DNA of 59,212 nucleotides from Planotetraspora kaengkrachanensis (GTDB lineage: Bacteria; Actinomycetota; Actinomycetes; Streptosporangiales; Streptosporangiaceae), in NCBI RefSeq assembly GCF_016862895.1, contig NZ_BONV01000029.1, positions 1-59,212 of the forward strand, in the 5' to 3' direction. Under the pieces are notes generated by a model. That model was not told the DNA's origin. It ran no database searches and saw nothing but the letters and a program-made list of their open reading frames with translations. Of the stretch, positions 1 through 9,325 are shown one piece after another. The translations under genes were made by a program, and so were the position numbers. The stretch's first letter is position 1; every line of letters begins with the position of its first letter.

Positions 1-10
1 CAACGTTCAT
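1..10 (-). CDS. Start of a gene running out of the window (partial)
   Basis: On the minus strand an ATG lies at 10-8, six bases after a GGGGGAG ribosome-binding sequence and just past the stop of the MinD-like gene. Only three codons (Met-Asn-Val) are visible, so the product cannot be named. Same strand and tight spacing suggest it continues the SAF/MinD operon. In other actinobacteria such operons often continue with pilus or secretion ATPase genes, but nothing here proves that. Confidence 0.45.
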
Positions 11-13
11 CGC

Positions 14-814
14 TCACTCCCCCGTGTACGCGATCGCCTCAGACCCGCGAGCAGTGGCGGACAGGCGCGAGACGATGGTCGCGGCCACCTCGCGCGCCGA
101 GCGGATGAGAAGCGTGCGGTCGAGCCGGCCGCCCCACTCCCCGCGCAGCAGGTCGGCGCCCTTGACGTCGAAGGCCAGGCCGCCCAGGACCACGTCGGGC
201 AGGCCGGCCGCCTGCATGACCCGGCGCACCTCGGCGAGCGACTTGCCGTACTCCCGTTGCTCGGCGATGACGACGACACCGATCTGCGACGGTTTCTGAC
301 TGCGCTGGCGAAGCGTGCGCTGGAGCGCGATGACGCGTTCGCGCAGGTGCGCGACCTGCTCCAGAGTCGGTCGTGCGAACAGGAGCACCATGTCCGCCTG
401 CGCGACCAGGCCCAGGGTCTCGGGATTGGATCCGACGCGGCCGCAGTCGGCGAGGACGTCCGCTGGCATCGTGCTCAGAGCCTGGCCGAGGGGTTCCCAC
501 AACCAGGCGAGACCGCCGGCCTGCTCGCTCGTCTGAACCCCGACCAGTACCTCGAGGCCGCCGACCAGGTGTTGCGTGTGCTCCTGGATCTGCTGCGGGT
601 GAAGGCCACGACGGGCGGTCGCACCCAGGCTGAGCAGACCACGGGACGGGTCGAGCGCCGTCCCGTCCTCTGCGGGCAACCGGTACACGAGGTCGCCTCC
701 CGCCGCGTCGCACTCCGCCACGAGGACGGGACGCGGCCACACGGCGCCGAGAGCCGTGGCAGCGGTCGTCACGCCGGGGGCGCCCTTGTCCGCGGCCAAT
801 GCGATCAGCGCCAT
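14..814 (-). CDS. MinD/ParA-like P-loop ATPase
   Basis: 266-residue SIMIBI-class ATPase of the MinD/ParA/CpaE type, normally a membrane- or pole-associated partner of secretion or pilus machines. The N-terminus carries a deviant Walker A, KGAPGVTT, at about residues 10-17, preceded by a beta strand (MALIALAAD). A Walker B-like strand with DCGR lies near residue 120. It starts two bases after the stop of the SAF gene on the same strand, so the two are surely cotranscribed. The product is probably cytoplasmic and may organise the envelope complex to which the SAF protein belongs. It could equally be a Tad/Flp-pilus CpaE relative. No receiver domain is visible. Confidence 0.75.
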   Translation of the reverse strand: MALIALAADKGAPGVTTAATALGAVWPRPVLVAECDAAGGDLVYRLPAEDGTALDPSRGLLSLGATARRGLHPQQIQEHTQHLVGGLEVLVGVQTSEQAGGLAWLWEPLGQALSTMPADVLADCGRVGSNPETLGLVAQADMVLLFARPTLEQVAHLRERVIALQRTLRQRSQKPSQIGVVVIAEQREYGKSLAEVRRVMQAAGLPDVVLGGLAFDVKGADLLRGEWGGRLDRTLLIRSAREVAATIVSRLSATARGSEAIAYTGE

Positions 815-816
815 GG

Positions 817-1722
817 TCAGCCCTGTCCGTTCGCGGGAGGGGAGTTGCGCGGAGTCTGAGACTGCTGGCCGTTCTGGGTGTTCTGACCGTTCTGGCCGTT
901 CTGGGTGTTCGACTGAGTGCCCTGCTGATTACCCTGCCCGGTCGTGGACCCCGTGCCGGTGGCCCTGCTGGACGGCGTCGTCCGGGGAGTGGGAGCCGTC
1001 GCCGGATCGGATTGCGCCGAGGGCTTGGCCCCGGGCAGGTAGGCGAGAGCGATCCGCCCGCTCGCGGCGTACCCCACGACCTGCGGAGAGATGCTGTCGT
1101 TCACCACGACGGAGACCGTGACGTTGGCCGAGCCGGTCGCACTGTCCCCGCCGCGCACCGAGTTCACCAGCGCGCTGCGCGCGAGGAGCCTGGACGAGCC
1201 GTCACCGTTGTCGCCTGGCACGTAGACGACCTGGACCCGCTGCCCCGCCTGGAGGTTGGGCGGCATCTGGTTCGGCTTGAGCGAGAGACCCACGACCGCC
1301 TTGCCGGGGACCAGCTCCGCCGAATCCTCACTGATCATGTTCTGGTTCAGCAGGGTGCCCGGCATGAGGTCGACCGCGGCGTAGTACCGGGTCATCTCCT
1401 CCGCGGCCGACCAGTAGACGAAGGCCGGGCCGTCCTGTGCGATCTGCACCTCTTTCATGGCGCTGATCGGGATCGGCTGCCCCGCACCCACCCGCTGGCT
1501 GATCTCGATCGCGGCCACCCGGTCCCCGCTGCGCAGGACCAGCGTCACGGTCAGCAGCGCGCCCCCCACGATCAGCAGGACGGCCAGAGCGGCGAGGCCG
1601 GGCTTTCGGTCCCGGGGCGCCGTGGGGAGCCCACGTCCGGACCTTGAGGGCTTCGACGGCGTCTGGTCGGCCAGACGTTGTGCCTCAGGACTGCGCGACG
1701 GCGCTTGTTCCGTGACCCTCAT
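817..1722 (-). CDS. SAF-domain membrane protein (CpaB/RcpC-like)
   Basis: About 301 residues: a charged cytoplasmic N-terminus, one membrane segment (GLAALAVLLIVGGALLTVTL) near residues 45-65, then an extracytoplasmic SAF domain (RVGAGQPIPISAMKEVQIA region). A low-complexity tail rich in Asn, Gln, Gly and Thr holds repeated NGQ units. SAF proteins of this layout occur as CpaB in Flp pili and also next to actinobacterial T7SS genes. The ATG at 1722 (MRVTEQ) is preferred over an upstream ATG at 1767, which would add 15 uncharacteristic residues. Divergent from the T7SS genes at 1938 and upstream of the MinD-like gene. Confidence 0.7.
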   Translation of the reverse strand: MRVTEQAPSRSPEAQRLADQTPSKPSRSGRGLPTAPRDRKPGLAALAVLLIVGGALLTVTLVLRSGDRVAAIEISQRVGAGQPIPISAMKEVQIAQDGPAFVYWSAAEEMTRYYAAVDLMPGTLLNQNMISEDSAELVPGKAVVGLSLKPNQMPPNLQAGQRVQVVYVPGDNGDGSSRLLARSALVNSVRGGDSATGSANVTVSVVVNDSISPQVVGYAASGRIALAYLPGAKPSAQSDPATAPTPRTTPSSRATGTGSTTGQGNQQGTQSNTQNGQNGQNTQNGQQSQTPRNSPPANGQG

Positions 1723-1925
1723 CAGCAGGACTCCACAGCCGGGGACGCTGGTGCCGAAAACAGACAATAGCGAGACAAGAGCGTGTACGTATCTCTGGCC
1801 CCGTCAGACGATATTTCCACATGACGCATGAAAGTACTTGCCCCCACAATCCCGCCCTCGGAAGCACTTAAATTGACAAACCGGACAAACAGCCCAACTC
1901 ACCCTCTCGACCAAGCGGAGGTGGC

Positions 1926-1931
1926 TATGCT
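1926..1931 (+). promoter_or_regulatory. -10 box of a leaderless promoter
   Basis: TATGCT ends six bases before the GTG at 1938, the usual geometry of actinobacterial leaderless genes, so transcription would begin at or next to the GTG. No convincing -35 is seen. The same bases overlap an ATG at 1927 that has its own Shine-Dalgarno (GGAGG, five bases away) but encodes only MLRLWRK before a stop. Confidence 0.45.
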
Positions 1932-1937
1932 GCGGCT

Positions 1938-2198
1938 GTGGCGGAAGTAACGAATCCCCTGTATAGCCATTTGACGCAACTTCTAACCCGAGTCCACAAA
2001 GTACAGGATGAACTCCGGACGAAGCTGGATAATCCCACTAAGAACATGGCCGGGGGCGGGGTGTGGACGAGTCCCACAGCTCAACAGTGGGGCGGCCGAC
2101 TTTCTGACCAGCGCAATAAGTACAACAGCGCTGTCGACCGCCTCGATGACGAACTGGTTGCGATGATCGCGAGGACACCGGAGAACTCGTCCCGCTGA
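1938..2198 (+). CDS. WXG100-like T7SS small protein
   Basis: 86 residues, helical, with a central VWTSPTAQQWGGRL segment (W43, S45, W51) where ESAT-6-like proteins have W-x-G. Flanking helices are rich in Leu, Asp and Arg, and there is no signal peptide, so it would be a secreted or substrate-like subunit of the T7SS. It sits directly upstream of the EccC motor gene. The GTG start is chosen because a TATGCT -10 box lies six bases upstream (leaderless). The strict W-x-G is not met (W-T-S), so it may be a diverged member rather than a canonical substrate. Confidence 0.65.
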   Translation: MAEVTNPLYSHLTQLLTRVHKVQDELRTKLDNPTKNMAGGGVWTSPTAQQWGGRLSDQRNKYNSAVDRLDDELVAMIARTPENSSR

Positions 2199-2284
2199 TG
2201 CCCGACGGTCTCCCGGACGCCGATGTCGCGGGGATCGCCGCGTACCTGACGGACGAAGGCGAGCGGAAGCCCGGCGAGCCCTAG
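2198..2284 (+). CDS. Possible translationally coupled 28-residue micro-ORF
   Basis: The TGA of the WXG100-like gene overlaps an ATG (TGATG at 2196-2200) that opens a 28-codon frame, MPDGLPDADVAGIAAYLTDE and eight further residues, ending in TAG at 2282. The overlap is typical of translational coupling. The peptide is acidic with no membrane segment or known motif. It could be a remnant of a longer gene or simply chance in GC-rich DNA; conservation would decide. Confidence 0.3.
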   Translation: MPDGLPDADVAGIAAYLTDEGERKPGEP

Positions 2285-2340
2285 CAGCCCCCGAACCGCG
2301 AGCGACCCCCCGACCACCAGAGACTTCAGGAAATCGAACG

Positions 2341-5300
2341 TTGCGTATCTCTCTTACGGCGCTCACCCCCGACGGCCCGCGGGACGTCCTGGCCAGCGCC
2401 GACGACCAGGCCACGGTGAGCGGGCTCGCCGAGGCGCTCGCGCGGACGCTGGACGTGCGCGGGGAGCGCCTGGCCGAGGTGGTCCGGCATCCCCGCTGGG
2501 GCGGCGACGAGCGCATCCCCGCCCGCGTGGACCTGTGGGCCAACGGGCTGCGGCTCGACCCGCAGGCCATCGCGGGCCAGGCGCTGCGCGACGGCGACCT
2601 GGTCACGCTCGACTCCGGCGCGGCCGCGGCGACCCGGCTGGACGAGCCGCGGGGCGTCGTCGAGATCAGGATCTCCGGCGGGCCGTCCGCGGGGAGGGTC
2701 CACCGGCTCGGCTTCGGCACGGCCGCCCTGGGCGGCGCCGGCGCGATCGCGGTCGACGACCCGCTGATCCCGCAGACGGTCGCCCACGTGCACGTGTCCG
2801 CCGGTCAGGCCGTGGTCGAGCCCGTGGCGGGAGCCGTGCTCACCCTGGACGCACGGCCGCTGACGGAGGCCGCCCCCTGGCCGGACGGCGGGGTGCTGCG
2901 CGCCGGCGCGTCGACGTTCACGCTCCGGACCCCCGAGAACCCCGACGCCCATCTGACGCCGCTCCCCGACGGAGGGCGAGCCTACAACCGGCCGCCCCGG
3001 CTGGTCGGCCCTGCGCGGACGCGGAGCATCGAGGTGCCGGTGGAGCCCAGACGTCCAGAAGGCCACCGGCTGCAACTGCTGTCCACCATGATCTTCGCCG
3101 TCGGCGGCATCGTCATGGCGACCGTGTTCCACCAAGCGCTGTTCCTGCTCATGGCCCTGCTGACCCCACTGGGCATGGTGGGGCAATGGTGGAGCGACCG
3201 CCGCTACGGCAGGAAGCGGCACCGGCAGGCGCTCAAGGAGTACCGCGAGAAGAGGGCCAGCTTCGCCGCCGAACTCGACCGCCTCACCGACGTCGACCAG
3301 GCGGAACGCAGGGCTGAGTGCCCCGACCCCGCCGAGGTGCTGCTCACGGCGACCGGCCCGCGCAGAAGACTGTGGGAGCGGCGGATCCACGACGTGGACA
3401 CGCTGAGCCTGCGCGTCGGCCTGGCCGACCAGCCCGCCAACATCGAGCTCGTCCCCGAGCGGGGCTTCGGCGACGACAAGGACCTGCCCGAGGTTCCCCT
3501 CTCGCACGCCGTGCCGGTCACCGTGCCCCTGGCCCGGCTCGGCGTGATGGGCGTCACCGGTGCGCGGCCGGCCTCCAGGGCACTGGCACGCTGGCTCGTC
3601 GCCCAGGCGGCGGCGCTGCACAGCCCCCGCGACCTCGCCATCGTCGTGTTGTCCGCCGACCCTGAGGCGGAGCGCAGCTGGAGCTGGGTCCGGTGGCTGC
3701 CGCACTGCGCTCCGCACGAGGGAGAGGACTGCGTCGCTCTGGTCGGAACCGACCAGGAGTCGGCGGCGCGCCGGGTCACCGAGCTCGTCAACAAGATCAA
3801 CGAACGCCGGGCGGCCGCCTCGTCGGCCACCGGGTTCTCGGACGCGCCCCAGGGATACGCGAACGCCCGGCCGTACAACATCCTGGTGGTGCTCGACGGC
3901 GCCCGCGTGCTCCGCGGCCTCCCGGGCATGCCCCAGGTGCTCCAGCTCGGCCCGACCGCGGGCGTACACGCGATCTGCGTGGACGACGACCAGCGGTTGC
4001 TGCCGGAGGAGTGCGCCGTCGTCGCGGCCTGCGACGTCGAGCGCCCCTGGCTCGTACGGCTGCGCGGCGCCGGGCTCGACCTGCAGCAGGAGATCCTCGG
4101 CGACCAGGTGACCCTCGGCTGGTGCGACCGCACGGCCCGCGCGATGGCCGCCGTGCGCGACGTCAGCCGGGAGGACGCCGACTCGGCCATCCCGAACTCC
4201 GCCCGGCTTCTCGACCTGCTCGGCATGCCCGATCCCCGTCCCGAGCAGATCGAGTCCTTCTGGCGGCACGGGCGCACGACCAAGGTGCCCATCGGCCTGG
4301 GCGCCGACGGGCCGTTCCTCGTCGACCTCCGTCTGGACGGCCCGCACGGCCTGGTCGCCGGCACCACCGGCGCCGGAAAGTCCGAACTCCTTCAGTCGAT
4401 CATCGCGTCGCTCGCCGTGGCCAACCGGCCGGACGAGATGACGTTCGTCCTCATCGACTACAAGGGCGGCAGCGCGTTCAAGGACTGCGCCAAGCTGCCT
4501 CACACGGTCGGCATGGTCAGCGACCTCGACGGCCACCTGACGATCCGCGCGCTCGAATCGCTGGCGGCCGAGCTCAAACGGCGTGAGCACCTCCTGCTCG
4601 ACGCCGACGCCAAGGACATCGAGGACTACAACGACCTGCGCGACCGCGCCATGGCCTCCCCCCAGTACGGCCAGGCCGAACTGGAGCCGATGCCGAGACT
4701 GCTGCTCGTCATCGACGAGTTCGCGGCGATGGTTCAGGAGCTGCCCGACTTCGTGGTGGGCCTGGTCGACATCGCCCGGCGTGGACGCTCGCTGGGCGTG
4801 CACCTCATCCTGGCCACGCAGCGGCCCGCGGGTGTCGTCACCCCGGACATCGCCGCCAACACGAACCTGCGCATCGCGCTGCGGGTGACCAGCGGCGGCG
4901 AGTCGAGCGACGTCATCAACTCCCCCAACGCGGCGGCCATCTCCAAGTCGACGCCGGGCCGCTGCTACGTGAGGTCGGGGGCGTCGTCGCTGCACGCCGT
5001 GCAGTCCGCCCGGATCGGTGGGAGGCGCCCAGGTAACGGACCGGCGAAGGCCGAGCCGATCGACGTGCTCCCGCTCGGCTGGACCCGCCTCGGCCTCCCC
5101 CTCCCCGCGCGGAAGGACGACGACGGCGACGAGTCGATGGTGACCGACCTCGCCGTCCTCGTGGACACGATCGGCCAGGCCGCGCGTGCGGCCGGCGTGC
5201 CCGTCCAGCGCAGCCCCTGGCTTCCGCCGCTGCCCGACGCGCTCACGCTCGGCTCGCTGCCTCTGGAGCACTGGAGCCGGCTGCCGTTCGGCCTCGCCGA

Positions 5301-6780
5301 CGTCCCCTCGCAGCAGAAGCGCGCACCGGAGTGTTACGACCTCGCGGCCTCGGGCCACCTGCTCATCAGCGGCGCGAGCCGCAGCGGCCGCTCGACGGTT
5401 CTGCGGGCGCTCGCCGGCGCGGTCGGCGTCCACACCGACCCGCGTGACGTGCACCTGTACGCGGTCGACTGCGGGAACAACGCCCTGCTGCCCCTCGTCG
5501 GCCTGCCCCACACCGGTGCGGTGGTCGGCCGTGACTCCCCCGAACGGCTCAGCCGCCTCACCGACCGGCTGCTGGCCGAGATCTCGCAGCGGCAGCAACT
5601 CCTCGCCACACAGGGGTTCGCCGACGTGTCCGAGCAGCGCGCCGCCTCCGACGTGCCGCTGCCGTACGTGCTGGTGTTGTTCGACCGGTGGGAGGGCTTC
5701 ATGGCGGCCTTCGAGTCCTACGACAACGGCACCCTGGTCGACAAGTGGCTGCAGATCCTGCAGGAAGGCGCGGGCGCGGGCATCAAGGTCATCATGTCGG
5801 GCGACCGCTCGACTCTGGTGGGCCGGATCTCCACGCAGTTCGACGACCGGCTGGTGCTCAAGCTGACCGATCCCATCGACTACTCCTACGTCGGCATCAA
5901 GGCCAAGGACGTGCCAGAACACCTTCCGCCTGGGCGCGGTTTCCGGGCCGCGACCGGCATCAGGGAGGTACAGATCGCGTTGCTCGCCGAAGACCCGGCC
6001 GGCACCGCCCAGGTCGCCGCCCTGCACGAGATAGCCCGTACGGCACGGGCACGCGCGGGCGACGTGCCCCGCGCCGCGCGGCCGTTCCGCGTCGACGCGC
6101 TGCCGGCCGTCATCGACCTGCCGGAGGCGCTCAAGCTCGCGGAGGGCCCGGTGCCGCAGGACGCCGTCGTGTTCGGCGTGGGAGGCGACACGCTCGGCCT
6201 GCGCTACTTCCGCGCGGAGGAGCACGGCCCCGGCATCGTGGTCGCCGGGCCGCCGAAGACCGGCCGCAGCACGGCGCTGTGCACCATGTTGTGCCGGCTG
6301 CTCGACCATTCGTACGAGGCCGTGCTCATCACCCCGCGGCGCAGTCCGCTGCGTGACTTCGCGGACCGTCCGGGTGTGCGGGGCTCCTTCACGGCCGAGG
6401 CATCCGTCGACGAGGTCAGGCAGGCGCTCGGATCAGGCAGGCACGTGCTGATGATCGACGACCTGGAACTCCTGGGCAGCGACAGTGAACTGGCCGAGTG
6501 GGTGACCGAGCACGTCGGGCTGCTGCGCGACACGGGCTCGCTGGTGATCGGCGCGGGCAGCGCCGACGACCTCGACTCGATGTATCGGGGGCCGATCGTC
6601 GCGATGAAGAAGTCCCGCACCGGCCTGCTCCTGCGCCCCAGTTCGACCGGGCAGGGCGACCTCCTCGGCGTACGGCTGCCGCGCAGCCTGGCCAGTGGAG
6701 CCGGCCCGGCCGGACGCGGACTCATGGTGATCGGCGGATCCTGGGAGCAGATCCAGGTCGCCGCGCCGTCGGCGACGTGA
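2341..6780 (+). CDS. eccC: Type VII secretion motor ATPase EccC (EccCa-EccCb fused)
   Basis: 1479-residue FtsK/SpoIIIE-family ATPase that powers ESX/T7SS export at the cytoplasmic membrane. The N-terminal about 200 residues look like FHA/ubiquitin-like modules as in Firmicutes EssC. Two membrane segments follow at about 244-282, then three ATPase domains. D1 has a full Walker A GTTGAGKS at 674-681 and Walker B LLLVIDE (D792, E793). D2 has GASRSGRS at 1011-1018 with Arg in place of the Walker Lys and D1115-R1116 for DE. D3 has GPPKTGRS at 1303-1310 and D1373-D1374. Intact D1 with degenerate D2/D3 is usual for EccC. TTG start with a weak AGGA upstream. No EccB, EccD or MycP is in the window; they may lie to the left. 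Confidence 0.9.
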   Translation: MRISLTALTPDGPRDVLASADDQATVSGLAEALARTLDVRGERLAEVVRHPRWGGDERIPARVDLWANGLRLDPQAIAGQALRDGDLVTLDSGAAAATRLDEPRGVVEIRISGGPSAGRVHRLGFGTAALGGAGAIAVDDPLIPQTVAHVHVSAGQAVVEPVAGAVLTLDARPLTEAAPWPDGGVLRAGASTFTLRTPENPDAHLTPLPDGGRAYNRPPRLVGPARTRSIEVPVEPRRPEGHRLQLLSTMIFAVGGIVMATVFHQALFLLMALLTPLGMVGQWWSDRRYGRKRHRQALKEYREKRASFAAELDRLTDVDQAERRAECPDPAEVLLTATGPRRRLWERRIHDVDTLSLRVGLADQPANIELVPERGFGDDKDLPEVPLSHAVPVTVPLARLGVMGVTGARPASRALARWLVAQAAALHSPRDLAIVVLSADPEAERSWSWVRWLPHCAPHEGEDCVALVGTDQESAARRVTELVNKINERRAAASSATGFSDAPQGYANARPYNILVVLDGARVLRGLPGMPQVLQLGPTAGVHAICVDDDQRLLPEECAVVAACDVERPWLVRLRGAGLDLQQEILGDQVTLGWCDRTARAMAAVRDVSREDADSAIPNSARLLDLLGMPDPRPEQIESFWRHGRTTKVPIGLGADGPFLVDLRLDGPHGLVAGTTGAGKSELLQSIIASLAVANRPDEMTFVLIDYKGGSAFKDCAKLPHTVGMVSDLDGHLTIRALESLAAELKRREHLLLDADAKDIEDYNDLRDRAMASPQYGQAELEPMPRLLLVIDEFAAMVQELPDFVVGLVDIARRGRSLGVHLILATQRPAGVVTPDIAANTNLRIALRVTSGGESSDVINSPNAAAISKSTPGRCYVRSGASSLHAVQSARIGGRRPGNGPAKAEPIDVLPLGWTRLGLPLPARKDDDGDESMVTDLAVLVDTIGQAARAAGVPVQRSPWLPPLPDALTLGSLPLEHWSRLPFGLADVPSQQKRAPECYDLAASGHLLISGASRSGRSTVLRALAGAVGVHTDPRDVHLYAVDCGNNALLPLVGLPHTGAVVGRDSPERLSRLTDRLLAEISQRQQLLATQGFADVSEQRAASDVPLPYVLVLFDRWEGFMAAFESYDNGTLVDKWLQILQEGAGAGIKVIMSGDRSTLVGRISTQFDDRLVLKLTDPIDYSYVGIKAKDVPEHLPPGRGFRAATGIREVQIALLAEDPAGTAQVAALHEIARTARARAGDVPRAARPFRVDALPAVIDLPEALKLAEGPVPQDAVVFGVGGDTLGLRYFRAEEHGPGIVVAGPPKTGRSTALCTMLCRLLDHSYEAVLITPRRSPLRDFADRPGVRGSFTAEASVDEVRQALGSGRHVLMIDDLELLGSDSELAEWVTEHVGLLRDTGSLVIGAGSADDLDSMYRGPIVAMKKSRTGLLLRPSSTGQGDLLGVRLPRSLASGAGPAGRGLMVIGGSWEQIQVAAPSAT

Positions 6781-6850
6781 GCTCTTGGGGAGGGGCCTCT
6801 CGGTAGGGCCTCACGCGGCCATCGGGTGAGAGTAGACGCCTCTCAGGGCC

Positions 6851-6894
6851 GGAAAACGAAAAAAGGGGCCGCGGCCTGATCGGCCGGGGCCCCC
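6851..6894 (-). terminator. Rho-independent terminator of the WXG100 gene
   Basis: Inverted repeat at 6865-6893: arms GGGGCC-g-CGGCC and CGGCC-g-GGCCCC (11 pairs, one mismatch) around a short TGAT loop. Read on the minus strand it is followed by a T-rich run (complement of GAAAACGAAAAAA at 6852-6864). It lies between the convergent eccC and WXG100 genes and best serves the minus-strand gene. Confidence 0.75.
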
Positions 6895-6907
6895 TGCGTC
6901 CCGAGAT

Positions 6908-7180
6908 TCACGAACCGGTCGCGGCGGCGATCGCCTCACGGTTCTTCTTGATGCCGTCCTGCGCCTCGATCAGGGTCTGCTGGACGTTCTCGAAGGTCTT
7001 CTTGTAGCTCTCCCACGCGTCGAGGAACTTCTGGGCGTTCGGGCCGGACCAGGCGACCGGGATCTTCTTGGCCTCGGCGTCGAGCGCCTTCTGGACCGAG
7101 ATCACGGCGTCCCCCTGCGCGCGGAAAACCTGGGCCATCTTGTCCATGTCCGGCAAGATTCCGCCGACCTTGTCGCTCAT
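6908..7180 (-). CDS. WXG100 family (ESAT-6/EsxA-like) T7SS substrate
   Basis: 90 residues with the helix-turn-helix hairpin of the ESAT-6 family: W44-S45-G46 at the turn, flanked by amphipathic helices (DMDKMAQVFRAQGDAV and KKTFENVQQTLIEAQ). No signal peptide, as expected for a T7SS substrate recognised by EccC. The ATG at 7180 is chosen over 7231 because GAAGGGGG lies upstream at good spacing and the shortened protein has the standard family length. It is convergent with eccC, not in its operon, and has its own terminator. Confidence 0.88.
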   Translation of the reverse strand: MSDKVGGILPDMDKMAQVFRAQGDAVISVQKALDAEAKKIPVAWSGPNAQKFLDAWESYKKTFENVQQTLIEAQDGIKKNREAIAAATGS

Positions 7181-7369
7181 TGGAATTACCCCCTTCGTCC
7201 CATTTGTCTCATGGTCAATCCGGACCCACAATAACGAGTTAGATCGACTTGGGAGGCTTTTCAGGAAATCTGAGCAGACGCGCTATATCGGGGCCGCGGA
7301 TCTCACGCCAGGGGTGGCCGCTTACACTCCATGGAGGCTCGCCAGGCCGAGAAGGAAGGTAAGACGCCG

Positions 7370-9115
7370 GTGCACAAGGTCCTGATCGCCAACCGTGGCG
7401 AGATCGCCGTACGGATCGCCCGCGCCTGCAAGGACGCGGGACTGGCAAGCGTCGCGGTGTACGCCGACCAGGACCTGGACGCCCTGCACGCCCGGGTCGC
7501 CGACGAGGCGCACGCGCTCGGCGGCCAGACCCCCGCGGAGACCTACCTCAACATCGGCAAGCTCCTCGCCGTCGCGAAGCAGACGGGCGCCGACGCCGTC
7601 CATCCCGGCTACGGCTTCCTGGCCGAGAACGCGGACTTCGCCCAGGCCGTCCTCGACGCGGGCCTGATCTGGATCGGCCCGCCGCCCGCCGCGATCACCG
7701 CGCTCGGCGACAAGGTCCAGGCCCGCCACATCGCGCAGCGCGTGGGCGCGCCGCTCGTGGCCGGGACGCCCGACCCCGTCTCCGGAGTCGAGGAGGTCGT
7801 CGCCTTCGCCGAGCAGAACGGCCTGCCCGTCGCCATCAAGGCGGCGTTCGGCGGCGGAGGCCGCGGGCTGAAGGTCGCACGGACGATGGAGGAGATCCCC
7901 GACCTCTACGAATCGGCGGTCCGGGAAGCCGTGACCGCCTTCGGCCGCGGAGAGTGCTTCGTCGAGCGCTACCTCGACCGCCCGCGGCATGTCGAGACGC
8001 AGTGCCTCGCCGACCAGCACGGCGACGTCGTCGTGGTGAGCACGCGCGACTGCTCGCTGCAGCGCCGCCACCAGAAGCTCGTCGAGGAGGCCCCCGCGCC
8101 CTTCCTCAGCGACGAGCAGCTCGAACTGCTCTATTCGTCGTCGAAGGCGATCCTCCGCGAGGCGGGGTACGTCGGGGCCGGCACCTGTGAGTTCCTCGTC
8201 GGCCAGGACGGCACGATCTCCTTCCTCGAGGTCAACACCCGCCTGCAGGTCGAACACCCGGTCACCGAGGAGGTCTCGGGGATCGACCTGGTCAGGGAGA
8301 TGTTCCGCATCGCCGACGGCGAGCCTCTCGGCTACGGCGACCCCGTGCTGCGCGGGCACTCCATCGAGTTCCGGATCAACGCCGAGGACGCGGGCCGCGG
8401 GTTTCTGCCCGCTCCCGGCACGCTGACGGCGATGCGCACCCCGTCGGGCCCGGGCGTGCGACTCGACTCCGGCTACGAGACCGGGATGACGGTTCCGCAG
8501 TCGTTCGACTCCCTCGTGGCCAAGCTCGTCGTCACCGGCGCCTCCCGCCGCCAGGCCCTGGAGCGGTCGCGGCGGGCGCTGGCCGAGTTCGAGATCGAGG
8601 GCATGCCCACCGTCCTGCCGTTCCACCGCGCCGTGGTCGAGGACCCGGCCTTCACCTCTGAGCCCTTCTCGGTCCACACCCGGTGGATCGAGACGGAGTT
8701 CGCCAACGACATCCCGCCCTTCGAGGGACCCGCACTGGAGGCCGAACCCGCGGCGCGCGAGCGGATCACGGTCGAGGTCGGCGGAAAGCGCCTGGAGGTC
8801 GTGCTGCCCGCAGGCCTCGGCGGCGCCGGCCGTACGCAGGCGAAGGCGTCGCCGCGGCGAAGCGCCCGCGGCGGCGGCAACCAGGCAGCGGCGGGCGGTG
8901 ACGCGCTGGTGAGCCCGATGCAGGGCACGATCGTCAAGGTCGTCGTGTCCGACGGGGACACCGTGGCCGCCGGCGACACCATCGTCGTGCTCGAGGCGAT
9001 GAAGATGGAGCAGCCCCTGCAGGCGCACAAGCCCGGCACCGTCACCGGCCTGGCCGCCTCGGTCGGGCAGACCGTCTCCGCCGGCGCCGTGATCTGCGAG
9101 ATCAAGGACGTGTGA
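7370..9115 (+). CDS. accA2: Acetyl/propionyl-CoA carboxylase alpha subunit (biotin carboxylase-BCCP)
   Basis: 581-residue biotin-dependent carboxylase subunit. It carboxylates its own biotin with ATP and bicarbonate and passes CO2 to a separate AccB/PccB beta subunit to make malonyl- or methylmalonyl-CoA. An N-terminal biotin carboxylase ([17 protein letters not shown], Gly-rich loop [24 protein letters not shown]) is followed by a C-terminal biotinyl domain with EAMKMEQ, where the Met-Lys-Met Lys is biotinylated. GTG 7370 is preferred over ATG 7331: GGAAGG lies upstream, homologues begin with KVLIANRGE, and a TACACT -10 box at 7323-7328 sits so close to 7331 that transcription would start inside the longer form. 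No beta subunit is nearby. Confidence 0.92.
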   Translation: MHKVLIANRGEIAVRIARACKDAGLASVAVYADQDLDALHARVADEAHALGGQTPAETYLNIGKLLAVAKQTGADAVHPGYGFLAENADFAQAVLDAGLIWIGPPPAAITALGDKVQARHIAQRVGAPLVAGTPDPVSGVEEVVAFAEQNGLPVAIKAAFGGGGRGLKVARTMEEIPDLYESAVREAVTAFGRGECFVERYLDRPRHVETQCLADQHGDVVVVSTRDCSLQRRHQKLVEEAPAPFLSDEQLELLYSSSKAILREAGYVGAGTCEFLVGQDGTISFLEVNTRLQVEHPVTEEVSGIDLVREMFRIADGEPLGYGDPVLRGHSIEFRINAEDAGRGFLPAPGTLTAMRTPSGPGVRLDSGYETGMTVPQSFDSLVAKLVVTGASRRQALERSRRALAEFEIEGMPTVLPFHRAVVEDPAFTSEPFSVHTRWIETEFANDIPPFEGPALEAEPAARERITVEVGGKRLEVVLPAGLGGAGRTQAKASPRRSARGGGNQAAAGGDALVSPMQGTIVKVVVSDGDTVAAGDTIVVLEAMKMEQPLQAHKPGTVTGLAASVGQTVSAGAVICEIKDV

Positions 9116-9325
9116 GCCGCTCGGGCCGTACGGCATGACCCGGGCCGGACAATCGCAGGGTAAATGTCCGTTATGGCGCTTTGCTGCACATTTTCATTAA
9201 ACGGTGCTCGTGGGGCGCCTGAGGGTTGAACGCGTTGTCCGCGAGACCCGTGATGCCGACGCGCGCTCATCGCCGTCGGGAACATCGAGGCGGTTCCGCC
9301 ACGAGAGCCGATAGCGTTTTCCCGA

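Noticed and set aside
2326-6309. 1327-residue minus-strand frame opposite eccC
   Set aside because: Composition is Arg/Gly/Ala/His-rich with no domain, typical of an antisense shadow in GC-rich DNA; the plus frame has all EccC motifs.
7331-7369. ATG 7331 as start of the carboxylase gene
   Set aside because: A TACACT -10 box ends two bases before it, so the transcript would start inside; GTG 7370 has a ribosome-binding site and matches homologues.
7322-9136. 604-residue minus-strand frame opposite the carboxylase gene
   Set aside because: Shadow of the carboxylase frame; no motif, no ribosome-binding site, odd residue composition.
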